A DNA stretch of 11,088 bases, taken from assembly GCA_900764755.1 (NCBI GenBank), contig CAAFPE010000010.1, forward strand, positions 1-11,088. The letters run 5' to 3'. The DNA comes from an uncultured Oscillospiraceae bacterium (GTDB lineage: Bacteria > Bacillota > Clostridia > Oscillospirales > Oscillospiraceae). The notes under the pieces were generated by a model that did no database searches, was not told the origin of the DNA, and was given only the letters and a program-made list of their open reading frames with translations. How positions within the stretch are numbered: the stretch's first letter is position 1; the number at the start of each line of letters is the position of its first letter. Below are positions 5,634 to 11,088 of this stretch, piece after piece. Made by a program: the position numbers and the translations under genes.

Positions 5634-7871
5634 TTACGGAAGTGCAGCTTCTCCGCGCTCCTCCAGCTCACCTGCCAGACGGGCCCGGAGGCCGGAGTAA
5701 CGCCGTGCTTGGCGGTTATTGGCCACCATGCGGGCCACCGCTCCATCGTCCCCCACCACGATGAACAGGCTCTTGGCCCGGGTGATGGCGGTGTACAGCA
5801 CCCCCCGGGTCATCAGCATGGGGGCTCCGTCCAGGGCGGCCAGGATGACCGCTCGGTACTCGCTGCCCTGGGCCTTATGTACTGTAACGGCAAAGGCGGG
5901 CTCCAGCTCTCCCAGCATATCCGGGGTGTACTCCACCAGCTTCCCGTCAAAGTCCACCAGGACAACCTCCTTGTCCACGGTGCGGATCACCCCGATGTCC
6001 CCGTTGAACATCCCCATGCCGGAGGCGGTCCCCCCCTCCTCACGCCAGAGGATGTCGTAGTTGTTCTTGACCTGCATCACCCGGTCCCCTGCCCGGAAGA
6101 TCCAGTCGCCAAAGCGGCGCTCCCCCTTCTGCTCTGCCGGGGGGTTGAGGGCGGCCTGGAGGGCCTGGTTCAGCACTGCGGTCCCGGTGCCCCGCCGCCG
6201 GGTGGGAGAGAGGACCTGGATCTGGTCGGCGGGGATCCCCATGCGCTCCGGCAGCCGCCGGCGGCACAGGTCCACGATGGTCTCCACCGCCGACTGGGGG
6301 TCCCGCCGCCGCAGACAGAAGAAGTCGTTGTCGTTCCGCCGCAGGTCGGGCAGTTCTCCGGAGTTTACCATGTGGGCGTTTCGGACAATGGCACTCTGGG
6401 CCGCCTGGCGGAAGATCTCGGTGAGGCGGACGGTGGGCACCGCCCCGCTGCGGATCAGGTCGGAGAACAGGTTTCCCGGCCCCACGGAGGGAAGCTGGTC
6501 CGGGTCGCCCACCAGAACCAGACGGCAGTCCCCCCGCAGGGCAGCCATCAGGGCGGCCATCAGGGGCACATCCACCATGGAGACCTCGTCCACAATGACC
6601 GCATCCGCCTTCAGAGGGTCGTACTCGTCGTGGGTGAACACCAGCTGGCCGGTGTGGGGGTCAAAGCCGGTCTCCAGCAGGCGGTGGATGGTGGAGGCCT
6701 CGGTGGAGCACAGCTCCCCCAGACGCTTGGCCGCCCGGCCGGTGGGGGCGGCCAGGGCAGTCTCCAGCCCCATGGCCTCGAACAGGGCCAGCACGCCCCG
6801 CAGGCAGGTGGTCTTTCCGGTGCCCGGTCCGCCGGTGAGCAGCATCACCTGCCGCTGGGCCGCCTGTCGCACCGCCTGGAGCTGCTGGGGCGCGTAGGTG
6901 ATCCCCTGGGCCCGCTGGATCTGCTTCAGCAGGCGGTTCAGCCCCTCCGGGGGCAGAAGCTCCGCCCGGCTCATCTCGCCCATCCGCTGGGCGATGTAGG
7001 TCTCCGCCTCATACAGGGCAGGGAGATAGACCGCCTCCTGTCCCGCTACCTGGTCCAGGTCCACCTCGCCCCGGACGGCCAGGGCGTCCAGCCGCTCCTC
7101 CAGCGGCGGCTCTTGGCACTCCAGCAGCTGTGCGGTGGCCCCCACCAGCTTCCGGGCGGGGAGAAAGGTGTGGCCGTTGTTCCAGTTGTTGTGGGACAGC
7201 TCAAACAACAGGCCGGCCTCCAGACGCTGGGGATCGTCCGCCGCCACACCCAGAGAGAGGGCCAGGGCGTCCGCCTGGGAGAAGTCCACCCCGAACTCCC
7301 CTGCCGCCAGGACATAGGGGTTGGAGCGCACCACCTCCAGGGCCACGTCGCCATAGGCCCGGAACAGGCGGCTGGACAGCTCCATGGGCAGCTGATGCTC
7401 CGACAGGAACTCCAGCAGGCGGCGCATTCCCATCTGCTTCCGGAAGGCCTCGCTGATGGCCCGGGCCCGCTTGGGGGACACCCCCCGCAGCCGGGTAAGC
7501 CTCTCCGGCTCCTCCTCCATGACCCGCAGGGCATCCTCGCCGAACTCCTCGATGAGCAGGCGGGCGGTGGCCTTGCCCACCCCCTTCACCGCACCGGAGG
7601 CCAGGTAGTGGTAGATCTCCTTCAGCCCCTGGGGCAGGCGGCGCTCCACCACATCCGCCCGAAACTGGACGCCGTAGGTGGCGTGGCGCACCCACTGGCC
7701 CCGGACGGTGAGGTACTCCCCGGGGGACACCCCGGGCATGGAGCCCACTACGGTCATCTCCTCCTCACCTACATCCAGGCGCAGGATGGTATAGCCGTTT
7801 TCCTCGTTTTGAAAGATCAGAGAGGAGACCGTCCCCTCCAATACAGACAGTTCTGCACCCTGCTCCGGCAT
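5634..7871 (-). CDS. recD2: RecD2 ATP-dependent 5'-3' DNA helicase
   Basis: The 745-aa protein matches RecD2, the stand-alone RecD-like superfamily 1B helicase of Firmicutes and Deinococcus. An N-terminal OB-like region (about 8-80) and a helix-hairpin-helix region (about 90-190) precede two RecA-like domains. Helicase motifs are intact: Walker A GGPGTGKTT (347-355), Walker B DEVSMVD (428-434), motif III GDPDQLPSVGPG (455-466), motif V-like TVHKAQGSEY (663-672) and motif VI YTAITRAK (693-700). Known RecD2 proteins unwind DNA 5'-3' and act in repair and replication-fork maintenance without RecBC. The start 7871 has AGAGGAG eight bases upstream. No operon partner is seen: a 780-base repeat tract lies upstream and convergent terminators lie downstream. 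Length and motifs indicate a full, functional gene. Confidence 0.96.
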   Translation of the reverse strand: MPEQGAELSVLEGTVSSLIFQNEENGYTILRLDVGEEEMTVVGSMPGVSPGEYLTVRGQWVRHATYGVQFRADVVERRLPQGLKEIYHYLASGAVKGVGKATARLLIEEFGEDALRVMEEEPERLTRLRGVSPKRARAISEAFRKQMGMRRLLEFLSEHQLPMELSSRLFRAYGDVALEVVRSNPYVLAAGEFGVDFSQADALALSLGVAADDPQRLEAGLLFELSHNNWNNGHTFLPARKLVGATAQLLECQEPPLEERLDALAVRGEVDLDQVAGQEAVYLPALYEAETYIAQRMGEMSRAELLPPEGLNRLLKQIQRAQGITYAPQQLQAVRQAAQRQVMLLTGGPGTGKTTCLRGVLALFEAMGLETALAAPTGRAAKRLGELCSTEASTIHRLLETGFDPHTGQLVFTHDEYDPLKADAVIVDEVSMVDVPLMAALMAALRGDCRLVLVGDPDQLPSVGPGNLFSDLIRSGAVPTVRLTEIFRQAAQSAIVRNAHMVNSGELPDLRRNDNDFFCLRRRDPQSAVETIVDLCRRRLPERMGIPADQIQVLSPTRRRGTGTAVLNQALQAALNPPAEQKGERRFGDWIFRAGDRVMQVKNNYDILWREEGGTASGMGMFNGDIGVIRTVDKEVVLVDFDGKLVEYTPDMLGELEPAFAVTVHKAQGSEYRAVILAALDGAPMLMTRGVLYTAITRAKSLFIVVGDDGAVARMVANNRQARRYSGLRARLAGELEERGEAALP

Positions 7872-7946
7872 GGTGACCGCTCCTCTCTGTTTCGTTTTCT
7901 GTCCTGTTTGCTGTGATCCGCCTGAGACGCCGCAGGGGAGGTCTTT

Positions 7947-7979
7947 AACGCAAAGCCCAGCGAAGCGGGTTTGCGTTGG
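7947..7979 (+). repeat. 33-bp hairpin repeat, copy 1
   Basis: This 33-bp unit begins AACGCAAAGCCCAGC and ends GGGTTTGCGTTGG. Its outer arms AACGCAAA and TTTGCGTT pair, with CCC/GGG inside. The same 33 bases occur exactly, in inverted orientation, at 10896-10928. It lies just upstream of recD2 in a gene-free tract. Confidence 0.85.
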
Positions 7980-7993
7980 AAAGGCGGTGCACC

Positions 7994-8064
7994 GAGTCGT
8001 CGCGCCCTACGGGTGCCACAGTCCACGAGGGACGGGCGGGTCAGGAGACCCGCCCCTACGGGGC
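7994..8064 (+). repeat. GAGTCGTCGCGCC-type repeat, copy 1 with hairpin
   Basis: One of three related copies in the window (others at 8517-8586 and 10773-10821), sharing GAGTCGTCGCGCCCTACGGG and GACGGGCGGGTC. In this copy GGGCGGGTC (8034-8042) pairs with GACCCGCCC (8047-8055) across an AGGA loop, and CCCCTACGGGG follows. No promoter or coding signal accompanies it. It looks like a dispersed intergenic palindromic unit. Confidence 0.75.
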
Positions 8065-8221
8065 AATTTCGGTCCTGCGTGGTACGGTGGCCGCTACAGC
8101 CATGAAACCTCGTCTGTCTCTCCGAAAGCAAACGAGGCTCCGAACACACCGCAGGGGCGAGTCCCAGACTCCGCCCATCCTCCCTTCATGGGAACGGCCT
8201 CGTCCGGCGCGCCCCGATCCC

Positions 8222-8287
8222 GCACCCTCTGCCACGGCTGGTCGGAACCAGGCGCGGCGGTGAAATGGCACAGGCCGGAATTTTGCA
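8222..8287 (+). repeat. 66-bp direct repeat, copy 1
   Basis: Sixty-two of 66 bases match 10979-11044 in the same orientation. Both copies can be read in the same plus frame as TLCHGWSEPGAAVKW followed by xxPEFC. Three of the four differences fall in two adjacent codons and give H/N and R/K exchanges; the fourth is silent. Whether it is translated is unclear; no ribosome binding site or start codon of quality lies upstream. Confidence 0.85.
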
Positions 8288-8375
8288 CCGCATCAGGGCC
8301 CAGCGGCCCGGAAGGAATCAAAACCGGGAACCGTATTTTGTGCGCCGGAACTTCTGCGGAAAGGTGTAGGGGTAT

Positions 8376-8479
8376 CCCCCGTAAGCGGGGGTCCGGGGGT
8401 GGCTCCGCTGGAGCCGTAAGGCGACCGCGGGACTCCCCCGGCGATCCTTTGGTTTCTTTCCCATCGCTGGGAAAGAAAC
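8376..8479. repeat. Cluster of GC-rich stem-loops
   Basis: Several hairpins lie side by side. CCCCCG 8376-8381 pairs with 8386-8391. CCGGGGG 8393-8399 pairs with CCCCCGG 8435-8441 and encloses GGCTCC 8401-8406 pairing with GGAGCC 8410-8415. A perfect 11-bp stem GTTTCTTTCCC 8452-8462 pairs with 8469-8479. None has a terminal T-run, so these are not standard terminators. The block resembles dispersed intergenic repeats of GC-rich Clostridia; that comparison is from memory. Confidence 0.65.
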
Positions 8480-8489
8480 TCGCCCCAAA

Positions 8490-8586
8490 GGGCGAAACCC
8501 TGTGAGTCGGCGCGCCGAGTCGCCGCGTCCTACGGGCATTATGGTCCACGGAGGGCGGGCGGCCACATGGAGTCGCCCCTACGGGA
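8490..8586 (+). repeat. GAGTCGTCGCGCC-type repeat, copy 2 (diverged)
   Basis: The first 20 bases (8490-8509) are identical to 10759-10778. They are followed by a short internal duplication of the GAGTCG-GCGC segment and then a diverged body with CCTACGGGCATTATGGTCCACGG-like sequence, GGGCGGGC and CCCCTACGGG, related to copies 1 and 3. Together with the preceding elements it fills the gap between recD2 and the next gene. Confidence 0.75.
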
Positions 8587-8651
8587 TGGCGTGAAACATT
8601 CTGCGGCGGAGAATCGGCGGGCGGGCCGGCCCGTCAAACGGGATCTTCCGT

Positions 8652-9008
8652 TTACCGGGGGAACCCATCCGTCTGCCGGACCGCCTCCCGCAGCCACTCC
8701 TCCAGCTCCTCCGGCGGACAGCAGGTGACCCACGGCCACCGCAGGGCCAGCCGCAGGGCCAGCTGACGGCCCTCCTGGTCCAGATCCTCGTCCCAGATCA
8801 CCGCCTCGCCTCGGAACAGCCCCGCCCGGCGCAGCCAGGCCAGCTGACGCAGACCGGCCTCCAGATCTTCACCACTCCCCCGCCCGGGGAGCACCACCCA
8901 TGGCTCACGTCCCCGGGCCGGACGGACCAGCAGGCCAAACAGCAGCCACAGCAGGCTCCCCGCGCCCACAGCGCACAGCAGAGCCAGGGCGGCCTCCAGC
9001 ATTTCCAC
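8652..9008 (-). CDS. Small membrane-anchored protein of unknown function
   Basis: I do not recognise a characterised family. The 118-aa product starts with one hydrophobic helix (about residues 3-28), then a short basic stretch RPARGR, then a soluble domain of about 85 aa. That domain has a strand-like WVVLP, an amphipathic LEAGLRQLAWLRRAGL helix, AVIWDEDLDQEGRQLALRLA and a final acidic helix, suggesting a small alpha/beta fold on the cytoplasmic side. GTG at 9008 is chosen because GGAGG (9021-9017) sits eight bases upstream; a GTG at 9017 overlaps that site and an ATG at 9002 is 14 bases away. It follows the COG2426 gene by 56 bases and is probably the last gene of the GNAT-COG2426 transcript. 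Similar short proteins seem common in gut Clostridia, but no role is known to me. Confidence 0.7.
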   Translation of the reverse strand: MEMLEAALALLCAVGAGSLLWLLFGLLVRPARGREPWVVLPGRGSGEDLEAGLRQLAWLRRAGLFRGEAVIWDEDLDQEGRQLALRLALRWPWVTCCPPEELEEWLREAVRQTDGFPR

Positions 9009-9064
9009 GGTCACCACCTCCGGACCATCCTATGCGCCCCAGCCCGAAAAGGGTGCCAGGCAGG

Positions 9065-9562
9065 TCACACAGTCCCGGAAAACAGGTTGATTCCCACATG
9101 GGTGAGGGTCAGCATGATGGCCCCGGCGGTGAGGACGCCCAGGGTGACTGCCGGCATGGCCTTCTTCAACCGCATCCCAAGAAACGCAGCGGCCAGCGAG
9201 CCGGTCCACGCCCCCGTCCCCGGCAGGGGGATGGCGACAAAGAGCCACAGGCCGATGTACTGGTATTTCTGCACCTTTTGCCCCTTGAGGTGGGCCTTCT
9301 GCTCCAGCCGGTCCACCAGGCCGTTGAGCCGGGGCAGGTATTTCCGCATCAGCTCAAAGATCCGGCGGATATAGACGATAATAAACGGAGCGGGGATCAA
9401 ATTTCCCAGGACGGCGGCGGGAAAGGCCAGGTGATAGGGCAGGCCCAGGGCCACGCCGAAGGGCAGTCCGCCCCGCAGCTCGATAATGGGGATCATCGAG
9501 ACCAGCATGGTGAAGATGCACTTTCCAAATTCCGTCTCAGTCAGCCATTGCAGGGTATCCAT
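9065..9562 (-). CDS. COG2426 / small multidrug export family protein
   Basis: The 165-aa membrane protein has four to five hydrophobic segments (about 13-27, 43-66, 102-112, 118-130, 137-162). It carries the conserved stretches PIIELRGGLPFG (25-36) and PLPGTGAWTGSLAA (112-125), which identify the Sm_multidrug_ex family (COG2426). The name comes from distant resemblance to small drug exporters; transport has not been well established for the family. The paired Pro/Gly-rich motifs resemble the re-entrant loops of DedA-like proteins, which is inference. The start ATG 9562 has AGGAG overlapping the GNAT stop region, six bases away, and the gap to the GNAT gene is 11 bases, so translational coupling is likely. 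The length is normal for the family. Confidence 0.88.
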   Translation of the reverse strand: MDTLQWLTETEFGKCIFTMLVSMIPIIELRGGLPFGVALGLPYHLAFPAAVLGNLIPAPFIIVYIRRIFELMRKYLPRLNGLVDRLEQKAHLKGQKVQKYQYIGLWLFVAIPLPGTGAWTGSLAAAFLGMRLKKAMPAVTLGVLTAGAIMLTLTHVGINLFSGTV

Positions 9563-9573
9563 AGGGGTCTCCT

Positions 9574-10125
9574 TTATTCTTCAGTTTCGGTCAGGGGGAT
9601 CTTGCAGTCCTCCATAACGGTCCCGCCCAGATAGGCGGAAAAGCGGTCGTATTCCTCCCGGGACGCCGGGGCGGGGCTGGTCATCACCACCAGGGGATGC
9701 CCCTGATAGCCCGCCCGGTAGGGGGGATGGACATGGCGGTATGGGTTGGCGGAAAAGCCGCAGCGCTCATAAAAATGCTGCCGCCGGATGGAGACCTCGT
9801 CCCGGGGCGGGTCGATCTCCAGCACCACAGGGACCCCTTCGCTGTTCAGCCGGGCCAGTGCCCGGGTGCCAACGCCCTGACCCCGAAGCTGGGGACAGGT
9901 GGCGAAGTGCTCCACATAGCGGAAGCCCTCCGCCTCCCAGAACAGCAGGATCCCCAGGAACTGCTCCCCCTCCACCAGCAGATCAAAGTGGTATTCCGGA
10001 TGGCTCAGCCGGGCCGCCTGGGCCGCCCGGGTCCTCCGCTCATAGACTGGGAAGCTGATCTCGTACAGGGCGAAGGCCTCCCCAAAGCGGGGATCTGCCG
10101 GGTCTGTCAGTCGAATCCGTTCCAT
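9574..10125 (-). CDS. GNAT-family N-acetyltransferase
   Basis: The 183-aa protein has the GNAT acetyl-CoA signature CPQLRGQGVGTRAL (77-90, containing the R/Q-x-x-G-x-G/A pyrophosphate loop) and the later FYERCGF motif (118-124) found where the substrate and CoA tail meet. GNAT enzymes transfer an acetyl group to amines of small molecules or proteins in the cytoplasm. The substrate cannot be predicted. The start ATG 10125 has AAAAGGAG upstream at a slightly long 11-base spacing; an ATG nearer to it is out of frame. It heads a short minus-strand run with COG2426 and the small membrane protein, 74 bases after the XRE gene stop, with no clear promoter in between. Co-transcription with the XRE gene is possible. 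Confidence 0.9.
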   Translation of the reverse strand: MERIRLTDPADPRFGEAFALYEISFPVYERRTRAAQAARLSHPEYHFDLLVEGEQFLGILLFWEAEGFRYVEHFATCPQLRGQGVGTRALARLNSEGVPVVLEIDPPRDEVSIRRQHFYERCGFSANPYRHVHPPYRAGYQGHPLVVMTSPAPASREEYDRFSAYLGGTVMEDCKIPLTETEE

Positions 10126-10199
10126 GCTGCATCCATCTCCTTTTGTATTGGTGTATTGGATCTCTCAGGTCTCCATCCTACACGATGGCGCCCCATCCG

Positions 10200-10436
10200 T
10201 CAATCCCGGCCCAGCAGATAATCGGTGGTCACATGGAAGAAATCGGCCAGAAAAATCAACGTAGTGGCAGGTAAATTGACCTGTCCATACTCGATTTTTT
10301 GATAATGACGGTCGGTGCAGTTCAACAGCCTTCCCATCTCCATCTGCGTCAGTCCCCGGGACTTTCGCAGAGGTTTGAGCCGTTCTGCAACACTTGGCAG
10401 AATAATTTCCAAATCCTTCACACTCCCTGTTGACAT
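10200..10436 (-). CDS. XRE-family helix-turn-helix repressor
   Basis: The 78-aa protein is a compact Cro/C1-type (HTH_3) DNA-binding domain. The segment RLKPLRKSRGLTQMEMGRLL then CTDRHYQKIEYGQVNLP covers helices 1-4, with TQMEMGRLLNC and TDRHYQKIE as the helix-turn-helix, and ends in a FFHVTTDYLLGRD tail typical of small XRE regulators. No effector or peptidase domain is attached. No good Shine-Dalgarno site precedes ATG 10436, so the transcript leader may be very short, or a later start may be used. Its start codon overlaps the -35 box of the divergent promoter at 10430-10458, and repeats in that spacer are likely operators. It probably controls itself, the 73-aa divergent gene and perhaps the GNAT run downstream. 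Confidence 0.88.
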   Translation of the reverse strand: MSTGSVKDLEIILPSVAERLKPLRKSRGLTQMEMGRLLNCTDRHYQKIEYGQVNLPATTLIFLADFFHVTTDYLLGRD

Positions 10437-10458
10437 TCTTTAAGTTCGTGCTTATAAT
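10430..10458 (+). promoter_or_regulatory. Consensus sigma-A promoter for the 73-aa gene
   Basis: TTGACA (10430-10435), a 17-base spacer and TATAAT (10453-10458) match the consensus exactly. The start site would be near 10465, leaving a leader of about 30 bases before ATG 10495. The -35 box overlaps the start codon of the divergent XRE gene. Such a strong promoter normally needs a repressor, and the XRE protein is the obvious candidate. Confidence 0.8.
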
Positions 10459-10477
10459 AACATTATAATAGTTCGTG
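10443..10477. promoter_or_regulatory. Candidate XRE operator repeats
   Basis: AGTTCGTG occurs twice in direct orientation (10443-10450 and 10470-10477, 27 bases apart). Between the copies lies the inverted repeat TTATAAT-AAC-ATTATAA (10452-10468). The repeats overlap the plus promoter's spacer and -10 and flank the palindrome, a layout suited to cooperative repressor binding. Confidence 0.55.
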
Positions 10478-10492
10478 TTTGGGGTGCTTCAA
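10465..10492 (-). promoter_or_regulatory. Possible promoter of the XRE gene
   Basis: On the minus strand TTGAAG (10492-10487) is followed after 16 bases by TATTAT (10470-10465), or after 19 by TATAAT (10467-10462). It would overlap the plus promoter face to face, so the two could exclude each other. Tentative. Confidence 0.35.
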
Positions 10493-10494
10493 CG

Positions 10495-10716
10495 ATGACA
10501 GAGTGTATGCGCTGGCTCTATGACCACTATATCCTGCCGCAGATCGAAGGCCGGCCCATGGACGACGGGGACGCCTCTCGGGCCGCTCTGTTCTGGAACG
10601 CCCTGGACCAGGAGCAGGCCCGGGATGCCCGGGCCGTCCTGGCCTTTTATGCGGTCCAGGGGTTCCGGCTGGGAGTCAGGACCGGTCTGGCCCTGGGCCG
10701 GGAACTGGAGGGGTGA
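10495..10716 (+). CDS. 73-aa protein of unknown function
   Basis: I do not recognise this protein. It is 73 aa, soluble, with no membrane segment or signal peptide, and reads as two or three helices: MTECMRWLYDHYILPQI, an acidic linker with GRPMDDGDAS, then a long amphipathic stretch ending GFRLGVRTGLALGRELEG. A consensus promoter lies just upstream (10430-10458) and a GGGGTG eight bases before ATG 10495 may serve as a weak ribosome binding site. It diverges from the XRE repressor gene, which probably represses it. Downstream there is only a repeat tract. Short proteins beside an XRE gene can be antitoxins, modulators or phage-relic genes; nothing here decides between them. The perfect promoter and clean codon pattern argue that it is real. 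Confidence 0.65.
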   Translation: MTECMRWLYDHYILPQIEGRPMDDGDASRAALFWNALDQEQARDARAVLAFYAVQGFRLGVRTGLALGRELEG

Positions 10717-10758
10717 GATTCGTTCCGGCGGGATCGCAGGAGCCCCAAAAACCCCGTA

Positions 10759-10821
10759 GGGCGAAACCCTGTGAGTCGTCGCGCCCTACGGGCGTTACGG
10801 TCTACGGGGGACGGGCGGGTC
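10759..10821 (+). repeat. GAGTCGTCGCGCC-type repeat, copy 3
   Basis: It starts with the same 20 bases as 8490-8509 and continues with GAGTCGTCGCGCCCTACGGG and GACGGGCGGGTC, as in copy 1 (7994 onward). The pairing arm that forms the hairpin in copy 1 is missing, so this copy looks truncated at its 3' side. Confidence 0.8.
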
Positions 10822-10895
10822 CTCGGCGTCGCGGACTTCATATCCCTCGCTTCGCCTGGAAGGGCAAAGCTCGCTCATTCCATCGCTCCGCCTCT

Positions 10896-10930
10896 CCAAC
10901 GCAAACCCGCTTCGCTGGGCTTTGCGTTGG
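10896..10930 (-). repeat. 33-bp hairpin repeat, copy 2 (inverted)
   Basis: Bases 10896-10928 are the exact reverse complement of 7947-7979. The 35-base unit here has perfect 10-bp arms CCAACGCAAA and TTTGCGTTGG around an asymmetric core. Immediately after it, GGCCGCC 10932-10938 pairs with GGCGGCC 10942-10948. Confidence 0.85.
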
Positions 10931-10978
10931 GGGCCGCCTGCGGCGGCCATTGTGGACGAATCGGCGCCCCCCCGACTT

Positions 10979-11044
10979 GCACCCTCTGCCACGGCTGGTC
11001 GGAACCAGGCGCGGCTGTGAAATGGAACAAACCGGAATTTTGCA
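10979..11044 (+). repeat. 66-bp direct repeat, copy 2
   Basis: This matches 8222-8287 at 62 of 66 positions in the same orientation and can be read as TLCHGWSEPGAAVKWNKPEFC. The similarity fades after TTTTGCA, although CAGGxCCCAG is still shared. The rest of 10717-11088 holds only these repeats, small hairpins and an A-run near 11073; I see no gene in it. Confidence 0.85.
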
Positions 11045-11088
11045 AAGAACCAGGACCCAGGCGCTCCTGAGGAAAAAAAAACCATAAC

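Noticed and set aside
5106..7916. A plus-strand open frame of 936 codons across the recD2 region.
   Set aside because: It is antisense to a complete RecD2 with all helicase motifs; its composition is His/Gln/Gly-rich shadow sequence of a GC-rich gene.
8376..8479. Intrinsic terminators for flanking genes.
   Set aside because: The hairpins are strong but none is followed by a T-run on either strand, and the minus-strand gene at 8652 ends about 170 bases away.
7870..8505. A plus-strand open frame of 211 codons through the repeat tract.
   Set aside because: It strings together unrelated repeat modules and hairpins, has no ribosome site at its start, and overlaps the recD2 start antisense. Only the 66-bp module within it is kept as a question.
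7872..8651. CRISPR array or diversity-generating element in the repeat tract.
   Set aside because: Repeats are different modules at irregular distances, with no regular repeat-spacer alternation, cas genes or reverse transcriptase in the window.
10443..10477. LexA-type SOS box suggested by GTTCG/CGAAC half-sites.
   Set aside because: The half-sites are in direct orientation 27 bases apart, not the close palindrome a Gram-positive LexA box needs.
10647..11085. Open frames on both strands across the terminal repeat tract.
   Set aside because: They run through shared repeats, overlap each other antisense, lack start signals and resemble no protein I recognise.

Overview
The window reads as chromosomal DNA of a GC-rich Gram-positive anaerobe, most likely a gut Clostridium-relative of the Oscillospiraceae type (Flavonifractor, Oscillibacter or Lawsonibacter-like). 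The reasons are the strong AGGAGG-type ribosome binding sites, GC-rich codon use, a RecD2 helicase rather than RecBCD, a COG2426 membrane protein, and long GC-rich repeat-filled spacers. The species call is inference; no rRNA or other marker gene is present.

Bases 37-3918 (minus strand) form a four-gene unit read in the order D-2-hydroxyacid dehydrogenase, RraA-family aldolase/decarboxylase-like protein, SLC13/DASS-type carboxylate transporter, DUF6282-like metal-dependent TIM-barrel protein. Gaps are 20-46 bases and each gene has a good ribosome binding site. A divergent LysR-type regulator (4068-5042, plus) shares a 149-base control region with the unit. Together they look like an uptake and catabolic operon for an unidentified organic (hydroxy/oxo) acid under LysR control.

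Bases 5093-5473 (plus) encode a small HEXXH metalloprotein downstream of the regulator. It converges on recD2 (5634-7871, minus). The 160-base gap between them holds two stem-loops: a 14-bp terminator for the minus strand, and a striking 69-nt hairpin in three stacked stems whose wobble pairs favour the plus-strand RNA.

Bases 7872-8651 contain no convincing gene. They hold a mosaic of GC-rich repeats and hairpins, pieces of which recur in 10717-11088. The two repeat tracts bracket a small gene block. On the minus strand this block has an XRE-family repressor (10200-10436), then a GNAT acetyltransferase, a COG2426 'small multidrug export' membrane protein and a small membrane-anchored protein of unknown function (10125 to 8652). 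A 73-aa orphan protein (10495-10716, plus) is divergent from the repressor, and between them is an AT-rich, near-consensus promoter with direct and inverted repeats.

The points most worth a second look are the three-stem hairpin at 5558-5626, the bracketing repeat family with one apparently translatable 66-bp module, the unassigned acid-catabolism operon, and the repressor/orphan switch region. No complete novel defence or mobile system is evident from sequence reading alone.
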